From Gloeothece verrucosa PCC 7822 (GTDB lineage Bacteria > Cyanobacteriota > Cyanobacteriia > Cyanobacteriales > Microcystaceae): 64,000 nt of DNA. This document shows, in pieces, positions 26,892 through 36,456 of this stretch. Under the pieces are notes generated by a model, which saw only the letters and a list, made by a program, of their open reading frames with translations, did not search any database and was not told the origin of the DNA. Position 1 is the stretch's first letter; every line of letters begins with the position of its first letter. The stretch lies in NCBI RefSeq assembly GCF_000147335.1, contig NC_014501.1, positions 5,138,501 through 5,202,500 of the forward strand, in the 5' to 3' direction. The translations under genes and the position numbers were made by a program.

Positions 26892-27362
26892 TCAAGCCGA
26901 AAGTTTTAGTAAATCTAAATTAAATTCCCATTTCCCCACTAATTGTATTTGAACCTGACGACCTTGTTCTGGGAGATAAGTTAACTGAAGTTCAAGATAA
27001 TTTGGGGGTTTACGGGGTAAACGTTGTGCCCATTCTATAGCCATAATTCCTGGGGGAACTTCTACAGCATCCCAGTAAAGTTCGAGATAAAGAGACTTAA
27101 TTTCTTCAGATTGTAAGCGGTATAAATCGAAATGGTACAAAGGTAAACGCCCTTCATGATATTCATTAATAAGGGTAAAAGTAGGACTAACAATGGGTTC
27201 TTCAATAGCTAAACCTTCTCCTATTCCTTGAACTAAAGTCGTTTTTCCAGCGCCTAAATCCCCAAAAAGCAAGACCACGCTAAGCGGCGGCAGGTTTTCG
27301 CCGAGTTTTTTTCCTAAATGGTAGGTGGCTGTTGAATCAGGCAAAGTCATTATTAAAGTCAT
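26892..27362 (-). CDS. tsaE: tRNA threonylcarbamoyladenosine biosynthesis ATPase TsaE
   Basis: TsaE (YjeE) is the ATPase that recycles the TsaB-TsaD complex in t6A modification of tRNA. The 156-residue protein has the P-loop LLFGDLGAGKTTLVQGIGEG (residues 32-51), the PTFTLINEY motif and YHFDLYRL with the Walker B aspartate. Length is normal. Two ATGs (27362 and four codons later) are possible starts. It lies 30 bases downstream of the YvcK/CofD-type gene on the same strand. Confidence 0.95.
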   Translation of the reverse strand: MTLIMTLPDSTATYHLGKKLGENLPPLSVVLLFGDLGAGKTTLVQGIGEGLAIEEPIVSPTFTLINEYHEGRLPLYHFDLYRLQSEEIKSLYLELYWDAVEVPPGIMAIEWAQRLPRKPPNYLELQLTYLPEQGRQVQIQLVGKWEFNLDLLKLSA

Positions 27363-27391
27363 TTGTTATTAGTCATTAAGTCCCTTTCCGA

Positions 27392-28786
27392 TTAACTTAT
27401 TTTACGATTTTCTTTGCGGCTATACCATCGCATCAAAACTCTAGCTAATCGATAGGGATCATGACGAACATAGCCGGTTTTTTCATCTTCATCCATGACA
27501 TTCGCTAAAATTACACGACAACCGAGATCAGATACATCTTCGCGATCTAAAAAGACCGGATGGCAGTTTTCTTGGGCATAACGTTTTAACGACTCAGGAG
27601 AGGGAGCAATTTTTTGTGCTAAAACCACGTCAAAAATCCGTTGATGAGAAACTTGATCTATGGCCCGAATATGATCGGCCACTGTATAGCCTTGGGTTTC
27701 TCCGGGTTGAGTCATAATGTTACAAACATAGATCCGAGGCGCTTTAGATTTTGCTAAGGCTTTGGTAATTTCTGGCACTAATAAATTAGGAATAACGCTA
27801 GTATAGAGACTGCCGGGCCCAATAATAATATAATCTGCTTCTTCAATCGCTTTAATCGCAGCCGGTAAAGCGGCAGGTTTTGAAGGTGTACAACCAATTT
27901 CCTCAATTTTTCCGCCAGCTTCGGTAATATGAGATTCTCCTTCAATGAGTCGCCCATCACTCAAGCGGGCCCACAAACTCACATCTGCTAAAGTGGCGGG
28001 TAAAACTTTTCCTCGAATGGCTAATACTTTAGAACTTGCTGTGATCGCCCTTTCTAAATCGCCGGTGATTTCCCCCATCGCCGTCAGAAATAAATTACCA
28101 AAACTATGACCACTTAATCCATCTCCGGCTTGAAAACGATATTGAAACAGTTCTGTCAGTAATTTTTCCTCATCAGCTAAAGCCGCGATACAGTTGCGAA
28201 TATCCCCAGGCGGCAAAATTCCCATTTCTCGCCGCAGTCGCCCTGACGATCCCCCATCATCAGCTACAGTCACAATGGCGGTAATATTGGAACTATAGTG
28301 TTTAATTCCCCTCAGTAAAGTGGATAGACCGGTTCCCCCTCCAATGGCGACTATTTTCGGACCTCGGTTAAGTCGTCGATGGGCTAAAAGAACATCTACT
28401 AATTCTTGGTCTCCTTCGGGTTGTAGAACTTCTGTAATTGAACCTACCGTTCGACTTTGACCCCATAGCAGCAAGAATAATCCTATTCCCACCGCCAAGG
28501 GACCGGATACTGAATTCGGGATAATATTAGCCAGCGTTGTCACAAGTTGGCTTACTAATTCTATGAAGCGATTAATAGGGGTCAATTTCACCCAAATGGC
28601 TATTCCTAAAATCGTCAGGAAAACACCCCCTAAACTAATTAGTAGCCAGCGTTTAATAAACAATCCCGGCGATAACCACTTAAACCATCGGTTAACTCGC
28701 TTGGGAGTTCGTTGACGCATGGTGGCTAACCGGCTTTTTTCTGAGTTGAGTCTGCGTAAGGCTTCTTTGAGTGGACTGATAGACAT
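27392..28786 (-). CDS. YvcK/CofD-type gluconeogenesis factor with membrane anchor
   Basis: The C-terminal part (about residues 130-450) is a 2-phospho-L-lactate transferase/YvcK fold with [32 protein letters not shown] and [15 protein letters not shown]. YvcK proteins bind UDP-sugars and link carbon supply to cell-wall synthesis. The N-terminal extension has a basic stretch and two hydrophobic segments (about 60-82 and 100-120), so the cyanobacterial form is membrane-anchored. The ATG at 28786 is chosen because an upstream ATG (28834) adds a poorly conserved-looking 16 residues. It precedes tsaE. Confidence 0.9.
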   Translation of the reverse strand: MSISPLKEALRRLNSEKSRLATMRQRTPKRVNRWFKWLSPGLFIKRWLLISLGGVFLTILGIAIWVKLTPINRFIELVSQLVTTLANIIPNSVSGPLAVGIGLFLLLWGQSRTVGSITEVLQPEGDQELVDVLLAHRRLNRGPKIVAIGGGTGLSTLLRGIKHYSSNITAIVTVADDGGSSGRLRREMGILPPGDIRNCIAALADEEKLLTELFQYRFQAGDGLSGHSFGNLFLTAMGEITGDLERAITASSKVLAIRGKVLPATLADVSLWARLSDGRLIEGESHITEAGGKIEEIGCTPSKPAALPAAIKAIEEADYIIIGPGSLYTSVIPNLLVPEITKALAKSKAPRIYVCNIMTQPGETQGYTVADHIRAIDQVSHQRIFDVVLAQKIAPSPESLKRYAQENCHPVFLDREDVSDLGCRVILANVMDEDEKTGYVRHDPYRLARVLMRWYSRKENRKIS

Positions 28787-28905
28787 AGCCGATAACCTGT
28801 AAATTAAATTATTATCTTGACAGAATTTAAACAAGTCTGCACGCTTTGAGCGAGAATTTTATTTAATTGGACTATTGTAAACTAAGTTTTCATTGTCTTT
28901 GTTAC

Positions 28906-29826
28906 CTACTCTCTATTTTCGGTTTTAGCTATGATGGCAATAGCTACTCCTATTAATACCACTACTCCTCCTAATATGACTAACTGGGGGGGAAGTTCTC
29001 CAAAAATTATCCAGCCAAAAACGCTTGAACCCACAGGTTCAAACAAAATCGCTAAGGCAACCAAAGTAGGAGAAATCGAACGCACCGCCCAATTGAGAGT
29101 CGTATGACCAATTAATTGCGAAAAGATTGCCATAAGTAAAACATATAAATAAACCTCTTTTGGATATCCTAAATAACTTGTCCCCATTAATAACGGAAAG
29201 GGAAGAAGTAATAAAGCGGCACTACTATAAGCAATTAAAATATAATTGCCCACACTAAACCCAAAGCGTTGAGCTTCTCGTCCTAATAATAAATATAAGC
29301 TTGCCATCCACGCCCCGATCAAAGCCAGAAAATCTCCTAATAAAGGGTTATTATTTTCTCCTCCTATACTCCCATCTCCTAGCGTAATTAATATTCCCCC
29401 AACTAGGGCAATGGTTATCCCTCTTATCATAGGCTTGGTCAACTTTTCTCCAAACCACCACCAAGATAACAAGGAGATCCACACCGGCGTTGTGGTGACT
29501 AGAGTCGTAGAAGTGGCAATGGAGGTGAAAGATAAGGAGGTGATCCAGGTAGCGAAATGCAAGGCTAGACAACATCCTGCACCACAGGCATAATAAGTAG
29601 CACTTCTGTTTTCCTGAGTGTATTTTAAATTGGGCCATCTGGGCAGTAAGATAGTAGCGGCTATGATTAAACGAGATGCGGCTAAAAACAAACTAAACCC
29701 TACTCCTTGTACTCCGGCTATCTCAAAACAAAGGCGAATAAATATTGCGGCTGTGGAGATAGCTAAAACACCTAATGCTAAAATCATTCCGACTTTCGAT
29801 TCTTGAATTTTATTGATTATTCTCAT
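28906..29826 (-). CDS. EamA/DMT-family transporter
   Basis: A 306-residue inner-membrane protein with about ten hydrophobic helices forming two EamA repeats, including SLSFTSIATSTTLVTTTPVW in the first repeat and TLNWAVRSISPTLVALAILFEPV in the second. Members export amino acids, metabolites or solutes; the substrate cannot be read from the sequence. Transcribed alone, about 70 bases upstream of the YvcK-type gene on the same strand. Confidence 0.88.
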   Translation of the reverse strand: MRIINKIQESKVGMILALGVLAISTAAIFIRLCFEIAGVQGVGFSLFLAASRLIIAATILLPRWPNLKYTQENRSATYYACGAGCCLALHFATWITSLSFTSIATSTTLVTTTPVWISLLSWWWFGEKLTKPMIRGITIALVGGILITLGDGSIGGENNNPLLGDFLALIGAWMASLYLLLGREAQRFGFSVGNYILIAYSSAALLLLPFPLLMGTSYLGYPKEVYLYVLLMAIFSQLIGHTTLNWAVRSISPTLVALAILFEPVGSSVFGWIIFGELPPQLVILGGVVVLIGVAIAIIAKTENRE

Positions 29827-29938
29827 TGCTTGAGAGAGCTTCTATCCTTAAAACTCTACTATTGTAAAGAAATCTTTTAGAGTTTTAAATTAAGTTAATG
29901 GGCAAATTTTAATCATTGGCATTTTTTTTGAAGTAACC

Positions 29939-30307
29939 ATGACAGAATTACCTCCTTTAAATACCGATACCATTTGGGCAATTCTTAACGAACAAATTGA
30001 GGATGATCTCGTCAATCAATTAGTCTGGTATTATCTGGGTTATCGCTATGACGAATCTACTCAAACTTGGAATAATAGTCAGGTATCTGAAGATTGGAAA
30101 CAAGACTATCCTGAACCGCCTGATTTTATTGCACATCGTCCTCCCACCATGAAATTAACTCGTTCTATTCCTCAAGCCAATAAGCAATTGTTAAAGGAAA
30201 AATTAGGATTTAAAGGTTATAAAATTGGAGAATTTACCCCCACTCAAGCCCGTCGCGCTACTATGGCTAATTGGCTATTAAGTTATATGCAATTAAATAA
30301 TTATTAG
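29939..30307 (+). CDS. DUF1823 family protein
   Basis: A 122-residue soluble protein with the cyanobacterial/plastid DUF1823 pattern: LNTDTIWAILNEQIEDDLVN, VWYYLGYRYD and the end LGFKGYKIGEFTPTQARRATMANWLL. Its function is not established. It precedes bioF by about 85 bases, separated by heptameric repeats. Confidence 0.85.
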   Translation: MTELPPLNTDTIWAILNEQIEDDLVNQLVWYYLGYRYDESTQTWNNSQVSEDWKQDYPEPPDFIAHRPPTMKLTRSIPQANKQLLKEKLGFKGYKIGEFTPTQARRATMANWLLSYMQLNNY

Positions 30308-30345
30308 TTATTAGTCATTAGTCATTGGTCATTAGTCATTGGCTC
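30303..30345. repeat. Heptameric ATTAGTC-type tandem repeat
   Basis: About six direct copies of a 7-base unit (ATTAGTC/ATTGGTC) start at the DUF1823 stop codon, which overlaps the first unit, and run towards bioF. Same family as the arrays at 8085, 43834 and 56372. Confidence 0.75.
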
Positions 30346-30391
30346 TTATCAAAAAATTAATCATCATTAATCATAGTCTCTGTTCCCTATT

Positions 30392-31540
30392 ATGAATTCT
30401 AATCCTTATAGCTGGATTGAAGAATCTTTAGAAACCATTCACAAAGCTCATTGGTATCGCTCGGTAAAAACGATTCAAAATCGAGCCGGCGCGATGGTAG
30501 AATTAGAGGGAAAATCTGTTATTAATTTCGCCAGTAATGATTATTTAGCACTAGCGGCAGATGAACGGTTAATTAATGCGGCAATAGAAGCGCTCTTAAC
30601 CTATGGTACAGGAAGCACCGGTTCTCGTCTGTTGAGTGGACATCGGGAAATTCATCGAGAGTTGGAAAGCAAGATCGCTTCTTTAAAACAAACTGAGGAT
30701 GCTATGGTTTTTAGTTCGGGTTATCTCGCTAATTTAGGAACTATGGCGGCTTTAGTGGGAAAACGAGATTTAATTTTAGGGGATCAATATAATCATTCTA
30801 GCCTAAAAAATGGGGCGAAATTGAGTGGGGCGACGGTTATAGATTATCTTCACTGTAATACCGAAGATTTAAACAAAAAACTCTCTCAATATCGTTTGTC
30901 TTATCGCCGTTGTTTAATTGTGACTGATAGTGTTTTTAGTATGGATGGTGATCTTTGTCCCCTTCCTGAAATATTAGATCTAGCTCAAGAATTTAATTGT
31001 ATGTTACTGCTAGATGAAGCTCATGCAACTGGTGTGATGGGAAAAACTGGGGCGGGATGTGTGGAATATTTTAACTGTACCGGAAGAGAATTAATACAGA
31101 TGGGAACTCTTAGTAAAGCGCTAGGAAGTTTAGGGGGTTATGTAGCCGCTTCAGAAAAGTTAATTGATTTTTTGCGTAACCGTGCTAGTAGTTGGATCTA
31201 TACGACGGCATTATCTCCTGCTGATACAGCCGCAGCATTGGCGGCTATTAAAATTATTGAAAATGAACCCCAACGCCGTCAACAACTCTGGAAAAATACT
31301 GCTTTACTTAAAAAGCAACTGTCTGGGTTTAATATTTTGCCTTCTCTGACTCCCATTATTTGTCTGGGGTTAGACAGTCCACAACAAGCCTTAGAACTGG
31401 CTAAAAAACTGCTAGAAGCGGGGATTTTTGCCCCGGCTATTCGTCCTCCTACGGTTCCTACTAGCCGCCTTCGTTTTAGTGTGATGGCTACTCATCAAGC
31501 GAGTCATTTTCAACAATTAGGAGATGTTTTAAGGGGATAA
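30392..31540 (+). CDS. bioF: 8-amino-7-oxononanoate synthase
   Basis: BioF is the PLP enzyme that joins pimeloyl-ACP (or pimeloyl-CoA) with alanine in biotin synthesis. The 382-residue protein carries the substrate loop [20 protein letters not shown], the PLP-binding [12 protein letters not shown] and the Schiff-base lysine in [13 protein letters not shown]. Length is standard. It stands alone, without other bio genes in the window. Confidence 0.94.
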   Translation: MNSNPYSWIEESLETIHKAHWYRSVKTIQNRAGAMVELEGKSVINFASNDYLALAADERLINAAIEALLTYGTGSTGSRLLSGHREIHRELESKIASLKQTEDAMVFSSGYLANLGTMAALVGKRDLILGDQYNHSSLKNGAKLSGATVIDYLHCNTEDLNKKLSQYRLSYRRCLIVTDSVFSMDGDLCPLPEILDLAQEFNCMLLLDEAHATGVMGKTGAGCVEYFNCTGRELIQMGTLSKALGSLGGYVAASEKLIDFLRNRASSWIYTTALSPADTAAALAAIKIIENEPQRRQQLWKNTALLKKQLSGFNILPSLTPIICLGLDSPQQALELAKKLLEAGIFAPAIRPPTVPTSRLRFSVMATHQASHFQQLGDVLRG

Positions 31541-31590
31541 TATTTGATTAGCGGTTAAATTGAACTCAAGGACAAAAGTTGCCGCTATTA

Positions 31591-33174
31591 TTACAATACT
31601 GTAGGCAGTTTAATGGCTTCGGGCGCTACATTTTCACCATTAAAGTTGATCGCTTGCTTTTCTATTGTTCTAGCTTGAACGAATTCTTGATCAAGTTGAT
31701 GCTGTTCTTTTTCGTCCATTCCTCCTAATAGATAAACTATCAGTTTAGCCGCTAGTTTTCGTCCGGCTACTTGAATGCGCTTTTTAAGAGGATCATAGAG
31801 AATGCCATACCAAAGGGAAGAGGGTTTTTCTATCTGACTAAAGCCTCCTGCCTCATCAAACTGATAGAGTTTTTCAAAAAGTGTATCTATCGGTATTTGG
31901 TTTTTAAAAACTAAAATTCCTAAAGCTTGGGCGAGGGCAATTTGACCCACAGGGCGGAAGAGGAGGTTGGCTTGTCCTTTACCTTGTTCATGACTGAAGC
32001 GGCGCAGTTGAGGGGTTTTTTTGCCTTGTGCGAGTTGGCGATAACTGGGTAAATTGGCGAGATGATCAAACAATTCGGTAAAAATCTCTAACGCTTCTTC
32101 TAATTCCTCGTCTTCGGGACGTAGGGGAATGATATGCTTTTTGTTTTTGGGTTGCCAATGGGGGTATTGATGGGATAAATATCCCTCGGACATATCTTGT
32201 AAGGCTTGCAGAGTGGTGAGAACAGTCGATTTTGAGGAGATGGTGGCACTGTCCCAGTTGACCCGAGGATGCCAGTTAGGGTCGTCTCGGTCTTTGAGTA
32301 AAGGATGATTCATGGCTATTTGTCTAGCAATGATGGCAAACCCGTCATCTTCGTTGAGGAGGGCGAGTTGTCCTTTACTGAGGATAACAGCCATGCGGTT
32401 AACATGAACAAAAATTGACCGGACTCTGCGTCTTGCTTGTTCATAAGTTTCACCACTGAGGACGGCGGGAATGAATTCAACACCGATTTTTTCTTTGGCC
32501 AGACTTTGGAGATAGGAGAGGTTTAGGTCGTAGGTTTCCATGAGGTCATCGGTGGTGATGACTTGGCCTGCCGCTTTTTTGATTTTGTTGTAGAGTTCTA
32601 AGCGCCCGGTTTTTATTAACTCCATCAGTCCTTGTATTCCCATCAGGCGGTGTTGTCCATCCAGGGCAAAAATGGAAAAGTTTTCTGAGACATCCAGGAG
32701 TCCGAGGTTTTGCTGGGGGTCTAGGGGGGTAAAGTTGACGGCAGGAATTTGGGCGCTTTTGCCGCTTCCCCAAGCTTCGGCGTTAGGGTCGTTGACCCAG
32801 TGAGGGCTAATGACGGCTAGGACTGGGGGGAATTTGTGATGTTTTCGGGTGGCTAGGTATTGGGCGAGATGGGCCTGTCTTGACCAGTCTAAGGGACGTT
32901 GTTGCAGTTGTTCGATGGTTTGGGCATCTCGGATGATGTTATTGGTTTTGGGGTCGAATTTTTGTTGAAATAAGGGCAGTTGTGAGGCGAAACAAACTCG
33001 TGCGGCTAACCATTCTAAGGTCACTGAGCCTAGGTAGGCTTCACTGGTTCCCATTTGGGTTTTTTGTACGAGGAGGCGATCACTTTTGGATAGGTAGCGG
33101 TCTAGGAGAAGGGCAAGGGCTTCTTTTTCTTGGTTTTCTCGTTGTAAGATTTGGCTGGCTAGATCGGAGTTCAT
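31591..33174 (-). CDS. DGQHR-domain protein (DndB-related), long form
   Basis: A 527-residue protein with the DGQHR signature at residues 172-176 (FALDGQHRLMGIQGL) that defines DndB and relatives, and a downstream RRRVRSIFVHVNRMAVILSKGQLALLNEDD. In the phosphorothioation system, DndB binds modified-site DNA and represses the dnd operon. This long version differs from canonical DndB (about 360 residues). It is the first of three DGQHR genes here and is divergent from dndB-like copy two, with 305 bases between carrying repeats. Confidence 0.8.
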   Translation of the reverse strand: MNSDLASQILQRENQEKEALALLLDRYLSKSDRLLVQKTQMGTSEAYLGSVTLEWLAARVCFASQLPLFQQKFDPKTNNIIRDAQTIEQLQQRPLDWSRQAHLAQYLATRKHHKFPPVLAVISPHWVNDPNAEAWGSGKSAQIPAVNFTPLDPQQNLGLLDVSENFSIFALDGQHRLMGIQGLMELIKTGRLELYNKIKKAAGQVITTDDLMETYDLNLSYLQSLAKEKIGVEFIPAVLSGETYEQARRRVRSIFVHVNRMAVILSKGQLALLNEDDGFAIIARQIAMNHPLLKDRDDPNWHPRVNWDSATISSKSTVLTTLQALQDMSEGYLSHQYPHWQPKNKKHIIPLRPEDEELEEALEIFTELFDHLANLPSYRQLAQGKKTPQLRRFSHEQGKGQANLLFRPVGQIALAQALGILVFKNQIPIDTLFEKLYQFDEAGGFSQIEKPSSLWYGILYDPLKKRIQVAGRKLAAKLIVYLLGGMDEKEQHQLDQEFVQARTIEKQAINFNGENVAPEAIKLPTVL

Positions 33175-33231
33175 TCTTGTGAGTTTTTAAAAATATTAGG
33201 TTATGTTTGACCTCTCCCCCGACCCCTCTCC

Positions 33232-33288
33232 TACAACTAGATGGGAGAAATACAACTAGATGGGAGAAATACAACTAGAAGGGAGAAA
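33232..33288. repeat. Three tandem copies of a 19-bp unit
   Basis: The unit TACAACTAGATGGGAGAAA is repeated at 33232, 33251 and 33270, the third with one substitution. It lies in the promoter interval between the divergent DGQHR genes. Exact spacing of 19 bases points to slippage or a multi-site operator; which is not clear. Confidence 0.8.
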
Positions 33289-33346
33289 TACAAGGGTTAT
33301 AAATGCGAAAATACCCCCGAAAAATCTCTATTGCCTCATTTTAGTA

Positions 33347-33373
33347 GGGTGTGTTAGCGAAGCGTAACGCACC
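33347..33373. repeat. Palindromic GGTGTGTTAGCGAAGCGTAACGCACC-type repeat
   Basis: GGGTGTGTTA and TAACGCACC arms surround GCGAAGCG, forming a 27-base hairpin. It lies in the same intergenic region as the 19-base repeats (33175-33479), and the rest of that region holds no open frame I can support. Palindromes of this kind are frequent in cyanobacterial intergenic DNA. Confidence 0.65.
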
Positions 33374-33479
33374 GCTATCTCTGCGGCATAGAATGGCTTA
33401 TCAAAATTATACTATAATTTAAATATTTTTAAAAACCAATATGATGTAATAATAAGTTTAAACCCAAATCACAATTGAC

Positions 33480-34283
33480 ATGATGTCTAACTTTGAGTAT
33501 GTTTTACCGGTCATCCGAGGCATACAAGCGGGACGGGAGTATTATCTGTCTATGTGTCCTTTGCCACTTCTGCCGAAGTTGTTTCCTTTGCCAAAGGAGG
33601 ATAAGCCGCCAGCAAGCCGCTCTCAACGGCGTTTAAATCCAGCGAGGGCGAAACAAATTTATCAATATGTTTTTAAAAACCGAGGTGATTATATTTTTTC
33701 TGCGCTGACTGCCTCTATTGATGCGGATGTCATTTTTGAACCTTTGGGGGAGAAGGGGGAGCAAACGAAGATCGGACGCTTGAGAATACCAATGGAGGCA
33801 GAATTAACCCTACAGGATGGGTTACATCGGCGGGTAGCATTGGAGATGGCGTTAAAGGAAAATCCTCAGTTGAGTTATGAGGCGATCGCGGTTATTTGGT
33901 TTTTGGATGTGGGGTTAGAACGATCACAACAGATGTTTAGGGACCTTAATGGGTTCGGGGTGCGTTCTTCGTTATCTTTGAATGTGCTTTATGATCACAG
34001 AGATCCAATGGCGAGGGTGACTAGAGGGGTACTGGAAAGGGTTGAAGGGTTGCGGGTGTTGACGGACTTGGAAAGGGATAGTTTAGGGAAAGGTTCTGAT
34101 AAGCGGCTTACTCTCCACAAGGTTTATCAGGAAACCGTTAGGGTATTGGGGGATCATCGGGATAAGAAGTTAGAGGAACAGATCGAGTTAGGGGTTAGGT
34201 TTTGGCAAGAAAAATTAAAAACTTTTGACTTTTCTGTTAATGCTTCTGCTACAAGATCTGACCATTCAACCAGAGAAGATTAA
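33480..34283 (+). CDS. dndB: DndB-like phosphorothioation regulator, C-terminally truncated
   Basis: Closest of the three to canonical DndB: it starts FEYVLPVIRGIQAGREYYLSMCP and continues with YIFSALTASIDADVIFEPLGE, FLDVGLERSQQMFRDLNGFGV and VLYDHRDPMARVTRGVLERV. The signature is DGLHR (residues 113-117) with Leu in place of Gln. It is 267 residues, about 90 shorter than usual. After FWQEKLKTFD the frame runs into ASATRSDHSTRED and stops, while the +1 frame reads LLLQDLTIQPEKIK, which resembles the expected continuation. A frameshift plus loss of the C-terminal domain is likely. Confidence 0.8.
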   Translation: MMSNFEYVLPVIRGIQAGREYYLSMCPLPLLPKLFPLPKEDKPPASRSQRRLNPARAKQIYQYVFKNRGDYIFSALTASIDADVIFEPLGEKGEQTKIGRLRIPMEAELTLQDGLHRRVALEMALKENPQLSYEAIAVIWFLDVGLERSQQMFRDLNGFGVRSSLSLNVLYDHRDPMARVTRGVLERVEGLRVLTDLERDSLGKGSDKRLTLHKVYQETVRVLGDHRDKKLEEQIELGVRFWQEKLKTFDFSVNASATRSDHSTRED

Positions 34284-34284
34284 A

Positions 34285-35127
34285 ATGAAGAATGACCCGA
34301 TATTTTATCGAATTTTTAAAGAGTTTCCCCGTACATTTTTTGAACTTATTGGGGAACCGGTTGAGGAGGCGAACCATTACCGTTTTGACTCTTGTGAACT
34401 GAAGCAGACTGCATTTCGTATAGATCGGTTGTTTCTACCTGTTGATGAGGGTTATCCTCTCTATTTTGTGGAGGTACAATTCCGATATGAGGCGAATTTG
34501 TATGCGGGGTTATTTGCTGAAGTTTTTATCTATCTTAACCAAAATGATCCGACTCAGGATTGGCGGGGAGTGGTTATTTATGGCAGTCGGCGTTATGAAC
34601 CGAGGCAAGTTTTGCCTTATGAAGATTTGCTAAGATCTGATCGAGTGAGGAGAATTTATTTAGATGAGTTGCCGCAGGAGTGTTTTAGTTCTTTGAATTT
34701 GCGGCTTGTTGAGTTTATTATAAGTGGGGAGGATGCGGCAGTCCAGAAGGGGCGGCAGTTAGTGGAGGAAGTTGATAGGATTGAAGATGAGGATGAAAGG
34801 TTAGAGATTCTTGGGTTATTAGAAACTCTTATTGCTTATAAGTTTGATAATCTTACTCAGGAGGAGATAAGACAGATGTTTAGTTTGGATGAGTTCAAAA
34901 AGTCTAGGTTGTATCAGGATATTTATCGAGAAGCACAAGAAAAAGGTCTAGAGAGAGGTCTAGAGAGAGGTCTAGAAAGAGGTCTAGAGAGAGGTCGAGA
35001 AGAAGCTAAGTTACAGACTATTGATGCTTTATTTAGACGAGGGTTTTCTGTGGAGGATATTGCTGATATTGTTCAGTTGGATGTGGAGAGGGTTAGGCAG
35101 AGGGTTCAAAGTGTAGGGGAGGGTTAG
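34285..35127 (+). CDS. Rpn/DUF2887 family PD-(D/E)XK nuclease-like protein
   Basis: A 280-residue protein of the DUF2887/Rpn type, annotated as recombination-promoting nuclease or putative transposase. It starts MKNDPIFYRIFKEFPRTFFE, and the nuclease core shows RIDRLFLPVDEGYPLYFVEVQFR (acidic residues and an ExQ end). The C-terminus has four GLER repeats encoded by four 12-base copies (34945-34992), then a helix-turn-helix-like RRGFSVEDIADIVQLDVERV. The ATG is one base after the stop of the truncated dndB-like gene, so this gene appears to have replaced that gene's 3' end. Confidence 0.85.
   Translation: MKNDPIFYRIFKEFPRTFFELIGEPVEEANHYRFDSCELKQTAFRIDRLFLPVDEGYPLYFVEVQFRYEANLYAGLFAEVFIYLNQNDPTQDWRGVVIYGSRRYEPRQVLPYEDLLRSDRVRRIYLDELPQECFSSLNLRLVEFIISGEDAAVQKGRQLVEEVDRIEDEDERLEILGLLETLIAYKFDNLTQEEIRQMFSLDEFKKSRLYQDIYREAQEKGLERGLERGLERGLERGREEAKLQTIDALFRRGFSVEDIADIVQLDVERVRQRVQSVGEG
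34945..34992 (+). repeat. Four tandem 12-bp units inside the Rpn-type gene
   Basis: GGTCTAGAGAGA occurs at 34945, 34957, 34969 (one substitution) and 34981, coding for four Gly-Leu-Glu-Arg repeats. As the unit is a multiple of three, copy changes keep the frame and would lengthen or shorten a charged helix. Confidence 0.85.
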
Positions 35128-35183
35128 GGGTTGGATAGGTTTAGGGAACATTAAATTAAAAGAAATGATTGAGCTAGTAGGGT

Positions 35184-36365
35184 TTAGTATTCTAGCCATC
35201 CAAGCGCTGTCTTAGCGGCATGAACAGCCATATTGACTGGGTTAACATTAGCTGATATTTTATATCGTTTAGCAGTATTCTTGGCATTGAGATCTAGTTT
35301 TATTACGTTTCCTTGCCAAAGATTGCCACTTTTTTCCCAATCTAATTCAGCTATTTTTGAAACTTTTTCAGGTGCAAAAATATTATTATCTTCGTTGTAT
35401 GTACAGTAAAGTAAACGACCTAAAATTTCTAACCCTACGCTTGTTCCAAGAAGACAGTTATCTTTAAATTTGATAATATTGTCAACAGTCAAATTTTCTA
35501 TACTGGTTTCACAAATATGTCGAGTTTGACTGCACTCAGCAAAAAATTGATTTAGACAACTAATTAAAGTTTGAGAAGCTTGTTCTACATCATAATCTTC
35601 TAGTTCATCTTGAGGATTATTGACAAAAGCACAACTCACTAATTTTGCAATATAATTAGTTGTATAAATTAATTTTTGTTTAGTGGCGGGAGAGTTTTTA
35701 ATTTTTTCAGTCTTATTAAAGAACATAAGCACTTGTTCAAGCAAATTTTTAGTAATTCCTACTCTTCCTTCAAATTCTCCAAAAGAAAGGAGTAAAGATT
35801 TGTCAAGAGCTTTGGTTTGTGCCATATCACGGAAATCTGTTTGACATTGATTAAAATTCGCTTCTAAAACAAGAGTAACGGGAAAATCATTATCTCCTAT
35901 CCATTCCGCATCAGGACTTTCAATTAAATCGTGAATAGCTTGTTTGCGATGTTGACCATCAGTAATATCTAGTTTAACTCCCCGAGGAATGACAATTAAA
36001 GCAATGCCTCTACCCATTTGAATTAACTTAATTTTTTCAGGATCAACATTTGCAGTGAGTGTCCCTAAAATCCAAGGTTTATTTTGTTTTGCTCGTTTGA
36101 GAATATATTGTTTTACCTCTTCAGCGTGCCCCTTGATCTCGGGGCGATTTTTGCCTGAATCAGGATCATTGCCTGTAGAGGGTTTAGCTTGAAGTAAAGT
36201 AGGCAAATCGTGAGCAGGAACGTTTATTTGAATCATTTTCCGTTTTCCTTGCTGACAAATTAATCCCGGATAGCATTTTTCCCTATAATACTTAGCGAAA
36301 TAGGGTTCCAGCAATTCATCAAGCCGAGGGGTATGTTCACTATCATCTTTAAATTCAGACATCAT
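35184..36365 (-). CDS. DGQHR-domain protein (DndB-related)
   Basis: A 393-residue protein with LDITDGQHRKQAI (DGQHR at 136-140) and the DndB-like FRDMAQTKALDKSLLLSFGEFEG. It would bind DNA as a regulator of the phosphorothioation genes by family analogy. It is divergent from dndC with 91 bases between start codons, the position expected for a repressor of dndC. The N-terminal 50 residues differ from the other copies (YREKCYPGLICQQGKRKMIQ). Confidence 0.85.
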   Translation of the reverse strand: MMSEFKDDSEHTPRLDELLEPYFAKYYREKCYPGLICQQGKRKMIQINVPAHDLPTLLQAKPSTGNDPDSGKNRPEIKGHAEEVKQYILKRAKQNKPWILGTLTANVDPEKIKLIQMGRGIALIVIPRGVKLDITDGQHRKQAIHDLIESPDAEWIGDNDFPVTLVLEANFNQCQTDFRDMAQTKALDKSLLLSFGEFEGRVGITKNLLEQVLMFFNKTEKIKNSPATKQKLIYTTNYIAKLVSCAFVNNPQDELEDYDVEQASQTLISCLNQFFAECSQTRHICETSIENLTVDNIIKFKDNCLLGTSVGLEILGRLLYCTYNEDNNIFAPEKVSKIAELDWEKSGNLWQGNVIKLDLNAKNTAKRYKISANVNPVNMAVHAAKTALGWLEY

Positions 36366-36456
36366 TAGAACTTATACAATTTAATAAAAACCTACTTAAC
36401 CATCATAATCGCCAACCAACGACATCGAAAACTAGGACTATACGAGCTTTTCAAAC

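Noticed and set aside
36402-36456. Possible additional small gene or leader peptide between dndB-like and dndC
   Set aside because: No ribosome-binding site or frame of useful length; the 91-base space is best explained as a divergent promoter.
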